Origin: Desulfuromonas sp. CSMB_57
GTDB taxonomy: Bacteria > Desulfobacterota > Desulfuromonadia > Desulfuromonadales > Syntrophotaleaceae
DNA: 64,000 nt
Assembly: GCF_020194955.2 (NCBI RefSeq)
Contig: NZ_JAFCIY020000001.1
Coordinates: forward strand, 186,001-250,000
Direction of reading: 5' to 3'
Part shown: piece after piece, positions 8,065 to 18,125 of the stretch
Layout: every line of letters starts with the position of its first letter
Position numbering within the stretch: the first letter of the stretch is position 1
Notes under the pieces: generated by a model
The model's input: only the letters and a program-made list of their open reading frames with translations
The model's database searches: none
What the model was told of the DNA's origin: nothing
Translations under genes and position numbers: made by a program

Positions 8065-9399
8065 CTAAACCAGGTTGAATCGTTCGGTGTGAATCTGGCC
8101 GAATGGAATGCCGCGCCGCAGCAGCAGCTGTTCCACGGCGTTCATCATCGGCGGCGGACCGCAGATGAAGTAATCCAGATCGGTAAATTCTTCGGGCAAC
8201 TGACGCTGCAGGACGGCATCGTTTATGAAGCCGGATTCGCCCGTCCAGTTCTCCGGCGGCCGATCCAGAACATGCGCCACCCGCAGATTCAGGCGTGGCG
8301 CCAACTGTTCGATCTCCTCGCGAAAGGTGATGCTGTCCAGGTCCCGGTTGGCGTACAGCAGCAGCAGGGGCCGCGGATCCCGGCGATCCGCCAAGGTGTG
8401 GAGCATGCTCATCATGGGCGTGATGCCGATGCCGCCGGCAATGAACACGTAACCCGGCGCATGGGGGTAACGGTCCACGGAAAAGGCCCCGTGAGGGCCG
8501 TCCAGCCAGGCCAGTTGGCCGGGCACCGCCTGCTTGATGGTGGCGGTGAAATCCCCCAGTTCCTTGATGGTGAAACGCAGCAACTCGGGGCGCTCGGCGC
8601 TGGCCGAAAAGGAAAACGGGTGATCCTTGGCCAGAAACGGCGAATGCCAGAGGGTCAGCCAGGCGAACTGGCCGGGGTTGAACCGCAGTCCATGGTGGCC
8701 CTTGGCGCGCAGGGTCAGGGACCAGGCCTGGCCGCGTTCTGCATTGACGGCGACGACTTCATAGGGTTGGCGCAAGGCCAGCCACGGCTTGAGCAGGCGC
8801 ACATAAGCCAGCAACCCGACCCAGAGTGCCCCATAGCTGAGCCAGAGCGACCTTTTCCAGGGCAGATTCACGAAGTGCCCGACCTTCATCATGTGCAGCA
8901 GTCCGAGAACCACGGCGGCACTCGCCAGCACCCCATGCCAGAAACGCCAACGGTCGTAATCGAGGCGCAATTGCCGGCGCCAGATGGAACTGCCGACCTG
9001 GACGATCAATATCGCTAGGGCGGCGACGGCGAAGCGGGCCCGCCAGGGTGCGTTCCAGAACTTGAGCAGGCTCACCGTGGAAGGCGTAGTGACAAACAGA
9101 ATCAGGGGGTGCGCGAGAATCAGTCCGAAGGCCACCTGGGAGATTTGGCGGTGAAAATGATAGACCAGGTCGCTGCCGAAGGGCGCTTTCACGGTCTGCA
9201 GGCGCGCCGTGAGGGCGAATTGCAGCATCATCATGGCCAGTCCGGCGAAGCCCAGGGCCGCGGAAAAGTCCCGCCAGAAGCCGCGCGGACTGGGTGCCGG
9301 GCTGAACAGGAGCAGAAACAGCGGCAACGCCGTCAACAGCAGATAGACGGCAATCCAGAACGCCGCCAGCCAGACAAAATGTTCCGGGTTTTTACGCAT
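8065..9399 (-). CDS. Ferric-reductase-like transmembrane flavocytochrome (NAD(P)H oxidoreductase)
   Basis: A 444-residue protein. An N-terminal ferric-reductase-like transmembrane domain of about six helices carries paired histidines (HFHRQISQ and LILAHPL; FWHGVL and LLHMMKVGH) suited to two b hemes. A ferredoxin-reductase-type FAD domain follows (DHPFSFSAS, the usual R-x-Y/F-S/T region altered), then an NAD(P) domain (FIAGGIGITPMMSML and FICGPPPMMNAV). It would pass electrons from cytosolic NAD(P)H across the membrane. The start at 9399 is chosen because AGGAAGG lies 8 bases upstream; a further upstream ATG would overlap that site. Confidence 0.85.
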   Translation of the reverse strand: MRKNPEHFVWLAAFWIAVYLLLTALPLFLLLFSPAPSPRGFWRDFSAALGFAGLAMMMLQFALTARLQTVKAPFGSDLVYHFHRQISQVAFGLILAHPLILFVTTPSTVSLLKFWNAPWRARFAVAALAILIVQVGSSIWRRQLRLDYDRWRFWHGVLASAAVVLGLLHMMKVGHFVNLPWKRSLWLSYGALWVGLLAYVRLLKPWLALRQPYEVVAVNAERGQAWSLTLRAKGHHGLRFNPGQFAWLTLWHSPFLAKDHPFSFSASAERPELLRFTIKELGDFTATIKQAVPGQLAWLDGPHGAFSVDRYPHAPGYVFIAGGIGITPMMSMLHTLADRRDPRPLLLLYANRDLDSITFREEIEQLAPRLNLRVAHVLDRPPENWTGESGFINDAVLQRQLPEEFTDLDYFICGPPPMMNAVEQLLLRRGIPFGQIHTERFNLV

Positions 9400-9538
9400 G
9401 GGAGTTGCATCCTTCCTGAGCATGGGCAACGTTGCCCGATATGGGATGATCCGTCGGGAATGGATAAATCAGCTACAATGATCCCAAATGTACGCAAAAA
9501 GGCAAGACAGGAAAGTTGTCCCGTTAAGATTCATCGTC

Positions 9539-9600
9539 CGTGGAAAAGGGCCTTGCCCCCCACACCGAGGGGGGAGCGAGCTCCTTGAGTGAACGGTTAG
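9539..9600 (+). repeat. Palindromic dispersed repeat, degenerate copy B
   Basis: CGTGGAAAAGGGCCTTG, CCCCCCACACCGAGG and GAGTGAACGGTTA align with the ends of the 145-base repeat at 5361-5504 but the centre is missing. It lies in the 346-base gap between the oxidoreductase and phoB, immediately before the proposed Pho box. Relationship inferred by eye. Confidence 0.5.
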
Positions 9601-9644
9601 GTTGTTGTTGTAAATATCGTTGAATCCTGTCTTTAAAGAAAACA

Positions 9645-9677
9645 GCTAATATTTCCCTAACAAAGCTGGTTTAGAGA
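9645..9677 (+). promoter_or_regulatory. Candidate Pho box and promoter of phoB
   Basis: GCTAAT (9645-9650) and CCTAAC (9656-9661) are spaced by an 11-bp period. Exactly 10 bases later comes the -10-like TAGAGA (9672-9677). The same geometry occurs before pstS and four other transcription units here, implying PhoB autoregulation. Confidence 0.7.
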
Positions 9678-9745
9678 GTGCGTTGATAGGGTGTTGAGCG
9701 TCGATGGCCGGGCTGTCGACCAGACCTCAAGGAGTTGGACCGCCC

Positions 9746-10438
9746 ATGGCAAAAAAGCACATCCTGCTGGTGGAAGATGAAGAAGACATCCTGGCGCTGA
9801 TGCATTACAACCTGATGCGCGAAGGTTTTCGGGTGTCCCTGGCCATGACCGGCGAGGAAGGCCTGGCGGCGATTCGCGAAGATCCGCCGGATCTGGTGGT
9901 GCTCGATCTGATGTTGCCGAACATGGACGGCCTCGAAGTCTGTCGGGTTATCAAGAGCACCCCGGAATACCGCAACCTGGCGGTGGTGATGGTCACCGCC
10001 CGGGGCGAAGAGGCGGATGTGGTGGCCGGGTTGGAATTGGGCGCCGATGATTATGTGACCAAGCCCTTCAGTCCCCGGATTCTCATCGCCCGTATCCGCG
10101 CCGTGCTCAGACGCCGCGAGGAGCATCCGCCGGTGACCGACGAAACGGCGGTCATTCATGTCGACGGCCTGGTGATTCACCCCGGCCGTAATCAGGTACT
10201 GATTGACGGGCAGCCGGTGGAACTGACTTTTACCGAATTTCGGGTCCTGCATTTTCTGGCCAGCCGACCGGGCTGGGTTTTCACCCGCTACCAGATTGTC
10301 AATGCGGTGCGCGGTGACGACTACTCGGTCACGGACCGGGCGGTGGACGTGCAGATCGTCGGCTTGCGCAAAAAGCTGGGCAATTATGGCAAATACATCG
10401 AGACGGTGCGCGGCGTCGGCTACCGTTTCAAGGATTGA
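9746..10438 (+). CDS. phoB: Phosphate regulon response regulator PhoB
   Basis: A 230-residue OmpR-family regulator. The receiver domain (residues 1-120) has the acidic pair in VEDEED, the phosphoacceptor Asp54 in VLDLMLPNMDG and the conserved Lys in TKPFSP. The C-terminal winged helix includes EFRVLHFLASRPG and VRGVGYRF. Its kinase gene phoR begins 2 bases after its stop, and pstSCAB-phoU follows, which fixes the identity as PhoB rather than a paralogue. GGAG lies 11 bases before the ATG. An 11-bp-period repeat upstream suggests autoregulation. Confidence 0.95.
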   Translation: MAKKHILLVEDEEDILALMHYNLMREGFRVSLAMTGEEGLAAIREDPPDLVVLDLMLPNMDGLEVCRVIKSTPEYRNLAVVMVTARGEEADVVAGLELGADDYVTKPFSPRILIARIRAVLRRREEHPPVTDETAVIHVDGLVIHPGRNQVLIDGQPVELTFTEFRVLHFLASRPGWVFTRYQIVNAVRGDDYSVTDRAVDVQIVGLRKKLGNYGKYIETVRGVGYRFKD

Positions 10439-10440
10439 GC

Positions 10441-12222
10441 ATGCGATCGAAACCTTTGTTCTGGCAGATATATCCTTCCTATATCCTTATCATCGTGCTG
10501 GCCATCGTCGCCGTTTCCGGCCTGCATTCCCGGTCGCGGCGCAATTTTTATCTCAGTCAGGTGGCGACGGAACTGGAAGTGCGGGCCCGCCTGTTCGAGG
10601 ATCAAGTCGGGAATTTGCTGCTTGCCAACGATTATGCGGCCCTCGATGCGTCCAGCAAGCGGCTGGGCCGGAATACCGCGACCCGGTTCACGGTGGTGCT
10701 GCCTTCCGGTCGGGTGGTGGCGGATAGCCTGGAGGACCCGGCGCGGATGGACAACCATGCCAACCGACCGGAGATTGTCAGTGCCCTGCGGAACCTGGTG
10801 GGTCGCGACGAGCGCCCCAGCCGGACCATACAGGAGCCGATGATGTATGTGGCCCTGCCGGTGCGGGACGCGACGGAGCAGCCCATCATCGGTGTGGTTC
10901 GAGCCTCCCGCAGCATCAGTGAAATCGACCGGGAGCTGCAGGCCAGCTACCGGGATATGGTGGTACGTGGTCTGCTGGTGGTGCTGGCCGCCGGGGTGCT
11001 GGGCTACTACCTGTCCCGCCGTCTGAGCCGTCCCCTGGTGATGATGAAGCAGGGCGCCGAACGTTTTGCCCAAGGTTGTTTTGAACAGAAACTGCAGATT
11101 GCCGGTTCCCGGGAAGCCGGTGCCTTGGCCCGCGCCATGAACGTTATGGCCGGCCAGCTCGATGAACGGATTCGCACCATCAGCCAGCAGCGCAACGAAC
11201 AGCAGGCAGTACTGACCAGCATGGTCGAAGGGGTGGTGGCCCTGGACAACGACGAGCGCATCCTGCATCTGAATCGCGCCGCGGCCGATCTGCTGGGCCT
11301 GGATGCGGCGACGGTGGCCGGCCGGCGGCTCGAGGAGGTGGTCCGCAAGGCCGATCTGCAGCGCTTCGTCGGCCGCGCCCTGGCCGGTGGCGGGCCTCTG
11401 GAGGGCGAAGTGGTGTTGCCCGGCACGGAAGGCGATCGTTTTTTGCAGGTGCATGCGACTCTGCTTCTCGATGGCGAAAATCATCGCATCGGGGTGCTGA
11501 TCGTTCTTAATGATGTGACCCGGTTGCGGCGGCTGGAAAATATCCGCAAGGATTTCGTCGCCAATGTTTCTCATGAATTGAAAACCCCCATCACCGGCAT
11601 CAAGGGCGCCGTGGAAACCTTGCAGGACGGTGCCATGGAACGGGCGGAGGACAGCACCCGCTTTCTCGGTATCATCGCCAAGCAGGCGGATCGTCTCAAT
11701 GCCATCATCGACGATCTCCTCGAACTGTCGCGCATCGAGCAGGGTGAAGGCAGCGGCACCATCGTCCTGACGGTGGAGCCCCTGGCTCCGACCCTGCGCT
11801 CGGCGGCCAATGCCTGCCAGGCCTTGGCCGACGGCAAGGACATGCGGCTGCGCCTGACCTGTGAACCGGAATTGCGGGCCCGCATCAACGCACCGCTGCT
11901 GGAGCAGGCACTGGTCAACCTCATCGACAACGCCATCAAATACAGCGAATCGGGCCGCGAGGTATTCATCGAGGCCTGTCGGGCCGACGGCGAGGTGGAG
12001 ATTCGGGTGCATGACCAGGGGTATGGCATCGCTGCGGAGCACCTGCCGCGCCTGTTCGAGCGCTTCTATCGGGTCGACAAGGCCCGCAGCCGCCGGGTGG
12101 GCGGCACCGGTCTGGGCCTGTCCATCGTCAAGCATATCGTCAAGGCGCACCACGGTCGTATCGAGGTGGCCAGCGAAGTCGGCCAGGGCAGCGTATTTAC
12201 CGTCATTCTCCCGGCCTGCTGA
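10441..12222 (+). CDS. phoR: Phosphate regulon sensor histidine kinase PhoR
   Basis: A 593-residue inner-membrane kinase. Helix 1 (about residues 10-28) and helix 2 (about 178-198) flank a periplasmic sensory domain of about 150 residues, larger than in E. coli PhoR. HAMP, PAS, HisKA (NVSHELKTP, His378) and HATPase (NLIDNAIKYS, GTGLGLSIVKH) domains follow. It phosphorylates PhoB when phosphate is scarce, under control of PstSCAB and PhoU. The start is the ATG with AAGGA seven bases upstream, two bases past the phoB stop, so translation is probably coupled. Confidence 0.95.
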   Translation: MRSKPLFWQIYPSYILIIVLAIVAVSGLHSRSRRNFYLSQVATELEVRARLFEDQVGNLLLANDYAALDASSKRLGRNTATRFTVVLPSGRVVADSLEDPARMDNHANRPEIVSALRNLVGRDERPSRTIQEPMMYVALPVRDATEQPIIGVVRASRSISEIDRELQASYRDMVVRGLLVVLAAGVLGYYLSRRLSRPLVMMKQGAERFAQGCFEQKLQIAGSREAGALARAMNVMAGQLDERIRTISQQRNEQQAVLTSMVEGVVALDNDERILHLNRAAADLLGLDAATVAGRRLEEVVRKADLQRFVGRALAGGGPLEGEVVLPGTEGDRFLQVHATLLLDGENHRIGVLIVLNDVTRLRRLENIRKDFVANVSHELKTPITGIKGAVETLQDGAMERAEDSTRFLGIIAKQADRLNAIIDDLLELSRIEQGEGSGTIVLTVEPLAPTLRSAANACQALADGKDMRLRLTCEPELRARINAPLLEQALVNLIDNAIKYSESGREVFIEACRADGEVEIRVHDQGYGIAAEHLPRLFERFYRVDKARSRRVGGTGLGLSIVKHIVKAHHGRIEVASEVGQGSVFTVILPAC

Positions 12223-12259
12223 AAAGCGGCGAGCAGAGCTTGCGAACTCTTCATGCGGG

Positions 12260-12292
12260 CCTAATGCAAACCTAACAGTTCCTGGCCAGAAT
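12260..12292 (+). promoter_or_regulatory. Candidate Pho box and promoter of the pst operon
   Basis: CCTAAT (12260-12265) and CCTAAC (12271-12276) have an 11-bp period, followed after 10 bases by CAGAAT (12287-12292). As pstS is the classical PhoB target, this site anchors the interpretation of the other matching sites in the window. Confidence 0.75.
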
Positions 12293-12366
12293 CCGTTGTG
12301 TTCGCCACCCAGGGCGGACACCCGACAATAAAACGGATTCCTCAAGCCAAACAAAGGAGAAACAGC

Positions 12367-13368
12367 ATGCGTCTCGAGGCAGGTAAAGTGATGAAGTGTC
12401 TGGCTACGGTGGCCCTGGCGGCCGTGGTGGCCGTGCCGGCCATGTCCGCGGTGGCACAGGCGGCGCAAGTCAAGGTAGACCCCAAGCTGAAAAGCTACCA
12501 GAAGGTGGACGGCGTTTCCGGCAACCTGAACAGCATCGGCTCCGATACCCTCAACAACCTCATGGCCCTCTGGGCGGAAGGTTTCCGCAAGCATTATCCC
12601 AACGTCAACATCCAGATCGAGGGCAAAGGCTCGAGTACCGCGCCGCCGGCCCTGATTCAGGGGACCGCCCAAATCGGCCCCATGTCCCGCCCCATGAAGC
12701 GTGAGGAAATGGAAGCCATCGAAAAACGCTACGGCGTCAAGCCGACCGCCGTCGGCGTCTCCCTCGACTCCCTGGCCGTGTTCGTCAACAAGGACAACCC
12801 CGTCAAGTCCCTGACCCTGCCGCAGGTCGACGCCATCTTCTCCAAAAACCGCAAGGGCGGTCTGGGCCAGGATATCGTCACCTGGGGGCAGGCCGGTCTG
12901 ACCGGTACCTGGGGCCAGATGCCCATCAGCATGTATGGCCGCAACAGCGCTTCGGGGACCTACGGTTTCTTCAAGGAACATGCTCTGTTCAAGGGTGACT
13001 TCAAAGACACCGTCAAGGAACAGCCCGGTTCCGCCTCCGTGGTGTTGTCGGTGACCGAGGATCGCGCCGGCATCGGCTACTCGGGCATCGGCTACATGAC
13101 CTCCGGCGTCAAGGCCATCGCCCTGGCCGAGAAGACCGATGGCAAAGCCTATGCGCCGACCTATGAGAACGTGCTCAGCGGCAAGTATCCCCTCAGCCGC
13201 ATGCTCTACCTGTATGTGGTCAAGCAGCCCAACCAGCCGCTGCCCAAGCTCACCAAGGAGTTCCTGAAATTCGCGCTTTCCAAGGAAGGTCAGGAAATCG
13301 TCGTCAAGGACGGTTACATGCCGCTGCCGGCCGCTCAGGCCGAGAAGCAGCTGAGCGCTCTCAAGTAA
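12367..13368 (+). CDS. pstS: Phosphate ABC transporter, periplasmic phosphate-binding protein
   Basis: A 333-residue secreted binding protein with an N-terminal signal peptide (cleavage near VAQAAQ). It has the PstS/SphX fold: [19 protein letters not shown] and the late [11 protein letters not shown] segment carry the Ser/Thr/Arg ligands of phosphate. AAAGGAG lies upstream of the ATG. First gene of pstSCAB-phoU, directly behind phoBR, with its own proposed Pho promoter. The hairpin after the stop may give it higher mRNA levels than the permease genes. Confidence 0.95.
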   Translation: MRLEAGKVMKCLATVALAAVVAVPAMSAVAQAAQVKVDPKLKSYQKVDGVSGNLNSIGSDTLNNLMALWAEGFRKHYPNVNIQIEGKGSSTAPPALIQGTAQIGPMSRPMKREEMEAIEKRYGVKPTAVGVSLDSLAVFVNKDNPVKSLTLPQVDAIFSKNRKGGLGQDIVTWGQAGLTGTWGQMPISMYGRNSASGTYGFFKEHALFKGDFKDTVKEQPGSASVVLSVTEDRAGIGYSGIGYMTSGVKAIALAEKTDGKAYAPTYENVLSGKYPLSRMLYLYVVKQPNQPLPKLTKEFLKFALSKEGQEIVVKDGYMPLPAAQAEKQLSALK

Positions 13369-13426
13369 CGCTGCTGAACAGGGATGGGGTGGCGGTGGCC
13401 GCCCCGCCCGCAATGAGAACACCCCC

Positions 13427-13453
13427 GCCTGCCGGCCCATGTGGTCGGCAGGC
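13427..13453 (+). other. Intercistronic hairpin between pstS and pstC
   Basis: GCCTGCCG (13427-13434) pairs with CGGCAGGC (13446-13453) over an 11-base loop. No T run follows, so it is more likely an mRNA-stabilising or processing hairpin than a terminator. Such elements are common between binding-protein and permease genes. Confidence 0.55.
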
Positions 13454-13491
13454 ATCGGTATGTCCATGCATTCAACTTTTTCAGGGCGCAG

Positions 13492-15708
13492 ATGAACAAG
13501 AAAATTCTGAAACGTATCCAGCGGCGGGATCGCATCGCACGCTATGTGATTACCGTCGGCGGAATGGCGGTCATTTTCAGTGTGCTGCTCATTCTGTTTC
13601 TCATCGCCCGGGTCACGGTACCCCTGTTTCAACCGGCGGTGGCCGAACGGGTGGCCCGCTTTCCGGTGGCGGACCAAGGCGCGACGGTCATGGCGGCAGG
13701 CCTCGACGAATACCGGGAGTCGCCCTTCGTGGTCGATGCCGGCGGCAGGGTGCAATTTTTTGCCCCGGGCGGCCAACCGGCGGGCGGGGAACTGCTGCTG
13801 GCTCCGCCGGTTGGCGCCGGTCGTATCCTGGCCGTCGACAGCGGCGAAGAGTTGACCTTCGGCGCACTTTGGGACAACGGCAGCATGACCCTCGACCAGG
13901 TCCGCTTTCCCTCCGGCTTCGATGCCGAGGGCCGTCGCGTACAGAGTCGGGAAGTGGCACGCCTGGCGAGTCTTCCGCCCCTTGAGCAGGGGGTGCCCAA
14001 GCAGGCCCTGGTGCGCCGGGACGGTGAAGAGCGCCTGACCCAGGTTGCTCTTCTGGCCGATAATCGCCTGTTAATTCGGCAATTGGTGACGGAGACGGAT
14101 CTGTTCGGAGACAGCCGCGAGGCGACCCATCTCCTGGAGGCCACCGGCCTGCCCGGTGAGCCGATTACCGCCATGGTACTGGACACCACGGGCAAAAACC
14201 TCTATGCCGGCACCGGGCGTGGCACCCTGCTGCACTGGGATCTCTCCGAGGCGGGCGCGGTGGAACTGCTGGATCGCCTGCCGGCTTTTCCCGATGGCCG
14301 TGCCATTACCAGTCTGGCCCTGATTTTTGGCGATATCTCCCTGGCGGTCGGCGATGACCGCGGCGGTGTGGCCACCTGGTTCGGGGTGCGCGACGGTGAA
14401 GGCGTCAAACGCCTGCAGCGCATTCATGTGCTCAGCGGCCACCGTCGGGCCGTGGCCGGGATGATTCCTTCCCGCCGGGACAAATCCCTCATCAGTTTCG
14501 ATGCAGCCGGGCAGTTGCATATGGATCACATGACCAGCGAGCGCCATCTGTTGACCCTGTCCTCCGAAGCCCCGCTGCGTGCCGGCAGTCTGGCGCCGCG
14601 CGGCGACGGGCTGTTCGCCGTGGACGCAGCGGGGACCGGTTATCTCTGGAAATTGCGCAATCCCCATCCGGAGGTCAGTTGGCGAACCCTGTTCGGCAAG
14701 GTCTGGTACGAGAATTACGACCAACCACGCTATGTGTGGCAATCCTCGGCGGCGACCGAGGATTTCGAACCCAAAAAGAGCCTGACCCCGCTCATCTTCG
14801 GCACTCTCAAGGGCACCTTCTACGCCATGCTGTTCGCCGTGCCCCTGGCGCTGCTCGGCGCCATCTATACCAGCCAGTTCGGCAATGCGCGCCTGCGCGG
14901 CATGATCAAGCCGACGGTTGAGGTCATGGCCGCCATCCCTTCGGTCGTCATCGGCTTCCTGGCCGCCCTCTGGTTTGCTCCCCTGTTGGAGCGGAGCGTG
15001 CCGGCGCTGTTCCTCGGTCTGCTGCTGGTGCCGGTGTTTCTGCTGGCGGCCATGGTCCTCTGGCAGGGGGTGCGCAATCGGCCCCTCGGCAAACAGTTGG
15101 ATCGGGGCGTCGAATTTCTATTGCTGATGCCGGTTTTGGTACTGGCGGTCGCGACCGCCATCACCCTCGGACCGATGGTGGAAAACTGGCTGTTTGATGG
15201 TAATTTCAAGCTCTGGCTGTTCCATGAAGCGGGGGTCCGCTACGACTCGCGCAACTGTATCGTCATCGCCTTCGCCCTGGGATTTGCCGTCATTCCCATC
15301 ATCTACACCATCGCCGAGGATGCCCTGTCCAACGTGCCGCAGAGTCTAAAAGCGGCCTCCCTGGCCCTCGGCGCCAGCCGTTGGCAGACGGTATGGCGGG
15401 TGATATTGCCGTCGGCCTCCCCGGGCATCTTTGCCGGCACCATGATCGGTTTCGGCCGTGCCATCGGCGAAACCATGATCGTGTTGATGGCAACGGGCAA
15501 CACGCCCATCATGGACTGGAGCATCTTCAACGGCATGCGTCCCCTGTCGGCGAACATCGCCGTGGAAATCCCCGAGGCTCCGGTGGGCGGTACTCTCTAC
15601 CGGATCCTGTTTTTGTCCGCGGTGATTCTGTTTACCATGACTTTTATTCTTAATACCGCCGCGGAACTGGTGCGGCAGCGGCTGCGCAAGAAGTACGGCC
15701 GGTTCTGA
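13492..15708 (+). CDS. pstC: Phosphate ABC transporter permease PstC, large form
   Basis: A 738-residue inner-membrane permease, more than twice the length of E. coli PstC (about 320). A first membrane helix (about residues 20-42) is followed by about 390 extracytoplasmic residues of beta-propeller-like repeats. The BPD transport permease domain (about residues 440-738) has the ATPase-coupling EAA loop QSLKAASLALGASRWQTV. Large PstC proteins of this kind occur in other proteobacteria; the role of the periplasmic insert is not known to me. ATG 13492 is chosen on domain extent; its ribosome site is weak. Confidence 0.92.
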   Translation: MNKKILKRIQRRDRIARYVITVGGMAVIFSVLLILFLIARVTVPLFQPAVAERVARFPVADQGATVMAAGLDEYRESPFVVDAGGRVQFFAPGGQPAGGELLLAPPVGAGRILAVDSGEELTFGALWDNGSMTLDQVRFPSGFDAEGRRVQSREVARLASLPPLEQGVPKQALVRRDGEERLTQVALLADNRLLIRQLVTETDLFGDSREATHLLEATGLPGEPITAMVLDTTGKNLYAGTGRGTLLHWDLSEAGAVELLDRLPAFPDGRAITSLALIFGDISLAVGDDRGGVATWFGVRDGEGVKRLQRIHVLSGHRRAVAGMIPSRRDKSLISFDAAGQLHMDHMTSERHLLTLSSEAPLRAGSLAPRGDGLFAVDAAGTGYLWKLRNPHPEVSWRTLFGKVWYENYDQPRYVWQSSAATEDFEPKKSLTPLIFGTLKGTFYAMLFAVPLALLGAIYTSQFGNARLRGMIKPTVEVMAAIPSVVIGFLAALWFAPLLERSVPALFLGLLLVPVFLLAAMVLWQGVRNRPLGKQLDRGVEFLLLMPVLVLAVATAITLGPMVENWLFDGNFKLWLFHEAGVRYDSRNCIVIAFALGFAVIPIIYTIAEDALSNVPQSLKAASLALGASRWQTVWRVILPSASPGIFAGTMIGFGRAIGETMIVLMATGNTPIMDWSIFNGMRPLSANIAVEIPEAPVGGTLYRILFLSAVILFTMTFILNTAAELVRQRLRKKYGRF

Positions 15709-15720
15709 ACAGGATAATCC

Positions 15721-17313
15721 ATGAACGATTTCTGGAGAAAAGGTGAACCATACATCTGGACCACGGCTGCGGCCTTGGCCACCACCCTGCTATTGGCTGC
15801 GGTGCTGATTGTCGTGGTCCTGGTCAATGGTTTGGGCGTGTTCTGGCCGTCGCGGGTGGCCGTGGCGGAATTGCAGGACGGTACCCGGGTCATGGGCGAA
15901 ATCATCCGTCATGAAGCGATCTTCGACGGCGAAGGCCAGCGGGTGCAGTTCAAGATCGGCAATCGCGATCTCTATGGACTGGATTTTCGCTGGGTGAACG
16001 AGGCCGATATCAACCGCATGTCCTATCCGGACGACGTCATCGTCCTGGAGCGGCAGGAGCACGGCAATTTCTACGGCACCCTCGCAAATCTGGAGGGACG
16101 GACGGTGACCAGCCCCGCGCAGGGTTGGGCCGAATTGCGGCAACGGTTGCGGCAACTGGCCGGCGAACAGGATCGCATCGCCGAAATGAGCGGCAAGTTG
16201 GCCGATTTAAATGGTCAGGTCGCGCGTCTGCGCCTGCGCGAGCGCAAATTGCTCTATCGGGGCCTCACTGCCGAGGATGCCCGGGTGGCGGAGTTGCAGA
16301 CCCGTCGCGAGACCCTGGAAAGGCGATTCCATGAACTGGCGGATCAACAGTCCGACCTGATTTCCAGCCTGCGTGAGCGTACCGCGACCTTTGTCGACGT
16401 CAGCGGCAACGAACGGGAGATGCCCCTGGTGGATATTGTTCGGCCCTATCAGCCTAATCGCATGTCCCTGCCGGCCAAGGTCGCCCACTATGCCGGTAAA
16501 TTGTGGGAACTGCTGAGTGATGAGCCGCGGGAATCCAACACCGAAGGCGGTTTGTTTCCGGCCATCTTCGGGACGGTGATGCTGATTTTCGTCATGAGCC
16601 TGTTTTCCTTTCCCCTCGGCGTGCTGGCGGCCATCTATCTGCGGGAGTATGCCAAGGAGGGCGTGATCGTGCGCATGGTGCGCATCGCCGTCAATAACCT
16701 GGCCGGCATTCCATCCATCGTTTACGGCATATTCGGCCTGGCCTTTTTTGTCTATGGCATCGGCGGCAGCATCGATCAACTGTTTTTCCCGGAGCGTCTG
16801 CCCGATCCGACCTTCGGTACCGGCGGCATCCTCTGGGCCAGCCTGACCCTGTCCCTGCTCACGGTGCCGGTGGTCATCGTCGCCACCGAGGAAGCTCTGG
16901 GCGCCATACCCAACGGGGTTCGCGAAGGATCCCTGGCCCTGGGGGCGACCAAACTGCAGACCCTGACCCGCATCCTGCTGCCCATGGCTTCGCCCGGTAT
17001 CATGACCGGCCTGATCCTCGCCATGGCCCGCGCCGCCGGCGAGGTCGCGCCCCTCATGATCACCGGGGTGGTGAAACTGGCGCCGTCATTGCCCCTGGAC
17101 GGCCAGTTTCCCTTTCTGCACCTGGATCGCAAATTCATGCACCTGGGCTTTCACATCTATGACATCGGCTTCCAATCGCCCAACGTCGAGGCGGCCAAGC
17201 CCATGGTGTTTGTGACCACGCTGCTGCTGGTGCTCATCGTCCTGGTCATGAGCAGCGTCGCCATCCGGTTGCGCAACAAGATGAAGAAACGCTACACTTA
17301 CAGCACTTTCTGA
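15721..17313 (+). CDS. pstA: Phosphate ABC transporter permease PstA, large form
   Basis: A 530-residue permease with one N-terminal helix (about 18-42) and an extracytoplasmic insertion of roughly 230 residues. The insertion contains a coiled coil rich in Q, R and L (about residues 135-225). The canonical permease domain follows with the EAA loop [20 protein letters not shown]. It begins 12 bases after pstC. The enlarged PstC and PstA insertions probably face each other in the periplasm and may make an accessory complex around PstS. Confidence 0.93.
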   Translation: MNDFWRKGEPYIWTTAAALATTLLLAAVLIVVVLVNGLGVFWPSRVAVAELQDGTRVMGEIIRHEAIFDGEGQRVQFKIGNRDLYGLDFRWVNEADINRMSYPDDVIVLERQEHGNFYGTLANLEGRTVTSPAQGWAELRQRLRQLAGEQDRIAEMSGKLADLNGQVARLRLRERKLLYRGLTAEDARVAELQTRRETLERRFHELADQQSDLISSLRERTATFVDVSGNEREMPLVDIVRPYQPNRMSLPAKVAHYAGKLWELLSDEPRESNTEGGLFPAIFGTVMLIFVMSLFSFPLGVLAAIYLREYAKEGVIVRMVRIAVNNLAGIPSIVYGIFGLAFFVYGIGGSIDQLFFPERLPDPTFGTGGILWASLTLSLLTVPVVIVATEEALGAIPNGVREGSLALGATKLQTLTRILLPMASPGIMTGLILAMARAAGEVAPLMITGVVKLAPSLPLDGQFPFLHLDRKFMHLGFHIYDIGFQSPNVEAAKPMVFVTTLLLVLIVLVMSSVAIRLRNKMKKRYTYSTF

Positions 17314-17326
17314 GCAAGGTGAGGAT

Positions 17327-18109
17327 ATGACCGAAACGCAAATCGTGACCGTGGCCGATCCGGTCGTCCAGGTCGAGAATCTCAACTTTTTCTACGGCAA
17401 CGCCAAGGCGCTGCACAACATCGGGCTGGACTTTCCCCGGAACCAGGTGACCGCTCTCATCGGGCCCTCCGGGTGCGGCAAGTCGACCCTGCTGCGCTGC
17501 ATCAATCGCATGAACGATCTGGTCGATACGGCCCGGGTCGAGGGCAGCATCCTGCTGGATGGGATGGAAATCAACACCCCGACCATGGACGTCATCGAGT
17601 TGCGGCGCCGGGTCGGCATGGTGTTCCAGAAATCCAATCCCTTTCCCAAATCCATCTACGAGAATGTCATCTACGGCATGCGCATTGCCGGTATCGGCGA
17701 CAAGGCAACTCTCGACGAGACCGTGGAGCGCAGTCTGAAGAGCGCCGCCCTGTGGGACGAGGTCAAGGACCGCCTGCACGAGTCGGCCCTGGGGCTCTCG
17801 GGCGGGCAGATGCAGCGCCTCTGCATCGCGCGGGCCATCGCCGTCAATCCGGAGGTGGTGCTGATGGATGAACCCTGTTCAGCCCTCGATCCCAAATCCA
17901 CTGCCCGGGTTGAGGAACTCATCGCCGATCTGCGCGATCGATATACCATCATCATCGTCACCCACAACATGCAGCAGGCGGCCCGGGTTTCCGACTACAC
18001 CGCTTTTCTGTTCGAGGGCATCCTCATCGAGTTCGGAGAAACCAAGAACCTGTTCGTCAAACCGAAAAACAAGCAGACGGAAGACTATATTACCGGCCGG
18101 TTCGGCTGA
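17327..18109 (+). CDS. pstB: Phosphate ABC transporter ATPase
   Basis: A 260-residue ABC ATPase energising phosphate import. It has Walker [10 protein letters not shown], the Q loop VFQKSNPFP typical of PstB, the signature LSGGQMQRL (M replaces the usual Q), Walker [13 protein letters not shown] and the switch His in VTHNMQQ. Length and motif spacing match PstB. It lies 13 bases after pstA and 16 bases before phoU. Confidence 0.97.
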   Translation: MTETQIVTVADPVVQVENLNFFYGNAKALHNIGLDFPRNQVTALIGPSGCGKSTLLRCINRMNDLVDTARVEGSILLDGMEINTPTMDVIELRRRVGMVFQKSNPFPKSIYENVIYGMRIAGIGDKATLDETVERSLKSAALWDEVKDRLHESALGLSGGQMQRLCIARAIAVNPEVVLMDEPCSALDPKSTARVEELIADLRDRYTIIIVTHNMQQAARVSDYTAFLFEGILIEFGETKNLFVKPKNKQTEDYITGRFG

Positions 18110-18125
18110 AGGGAGCACGTGAGCC

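Noticed and set aside
10420-13776. Open frame of over 1100 codons antisense to phoR and pstS
   Set aside because: It spans two unambiguous genes and their promoter, has no domain, and is a high-GC codon shadow.
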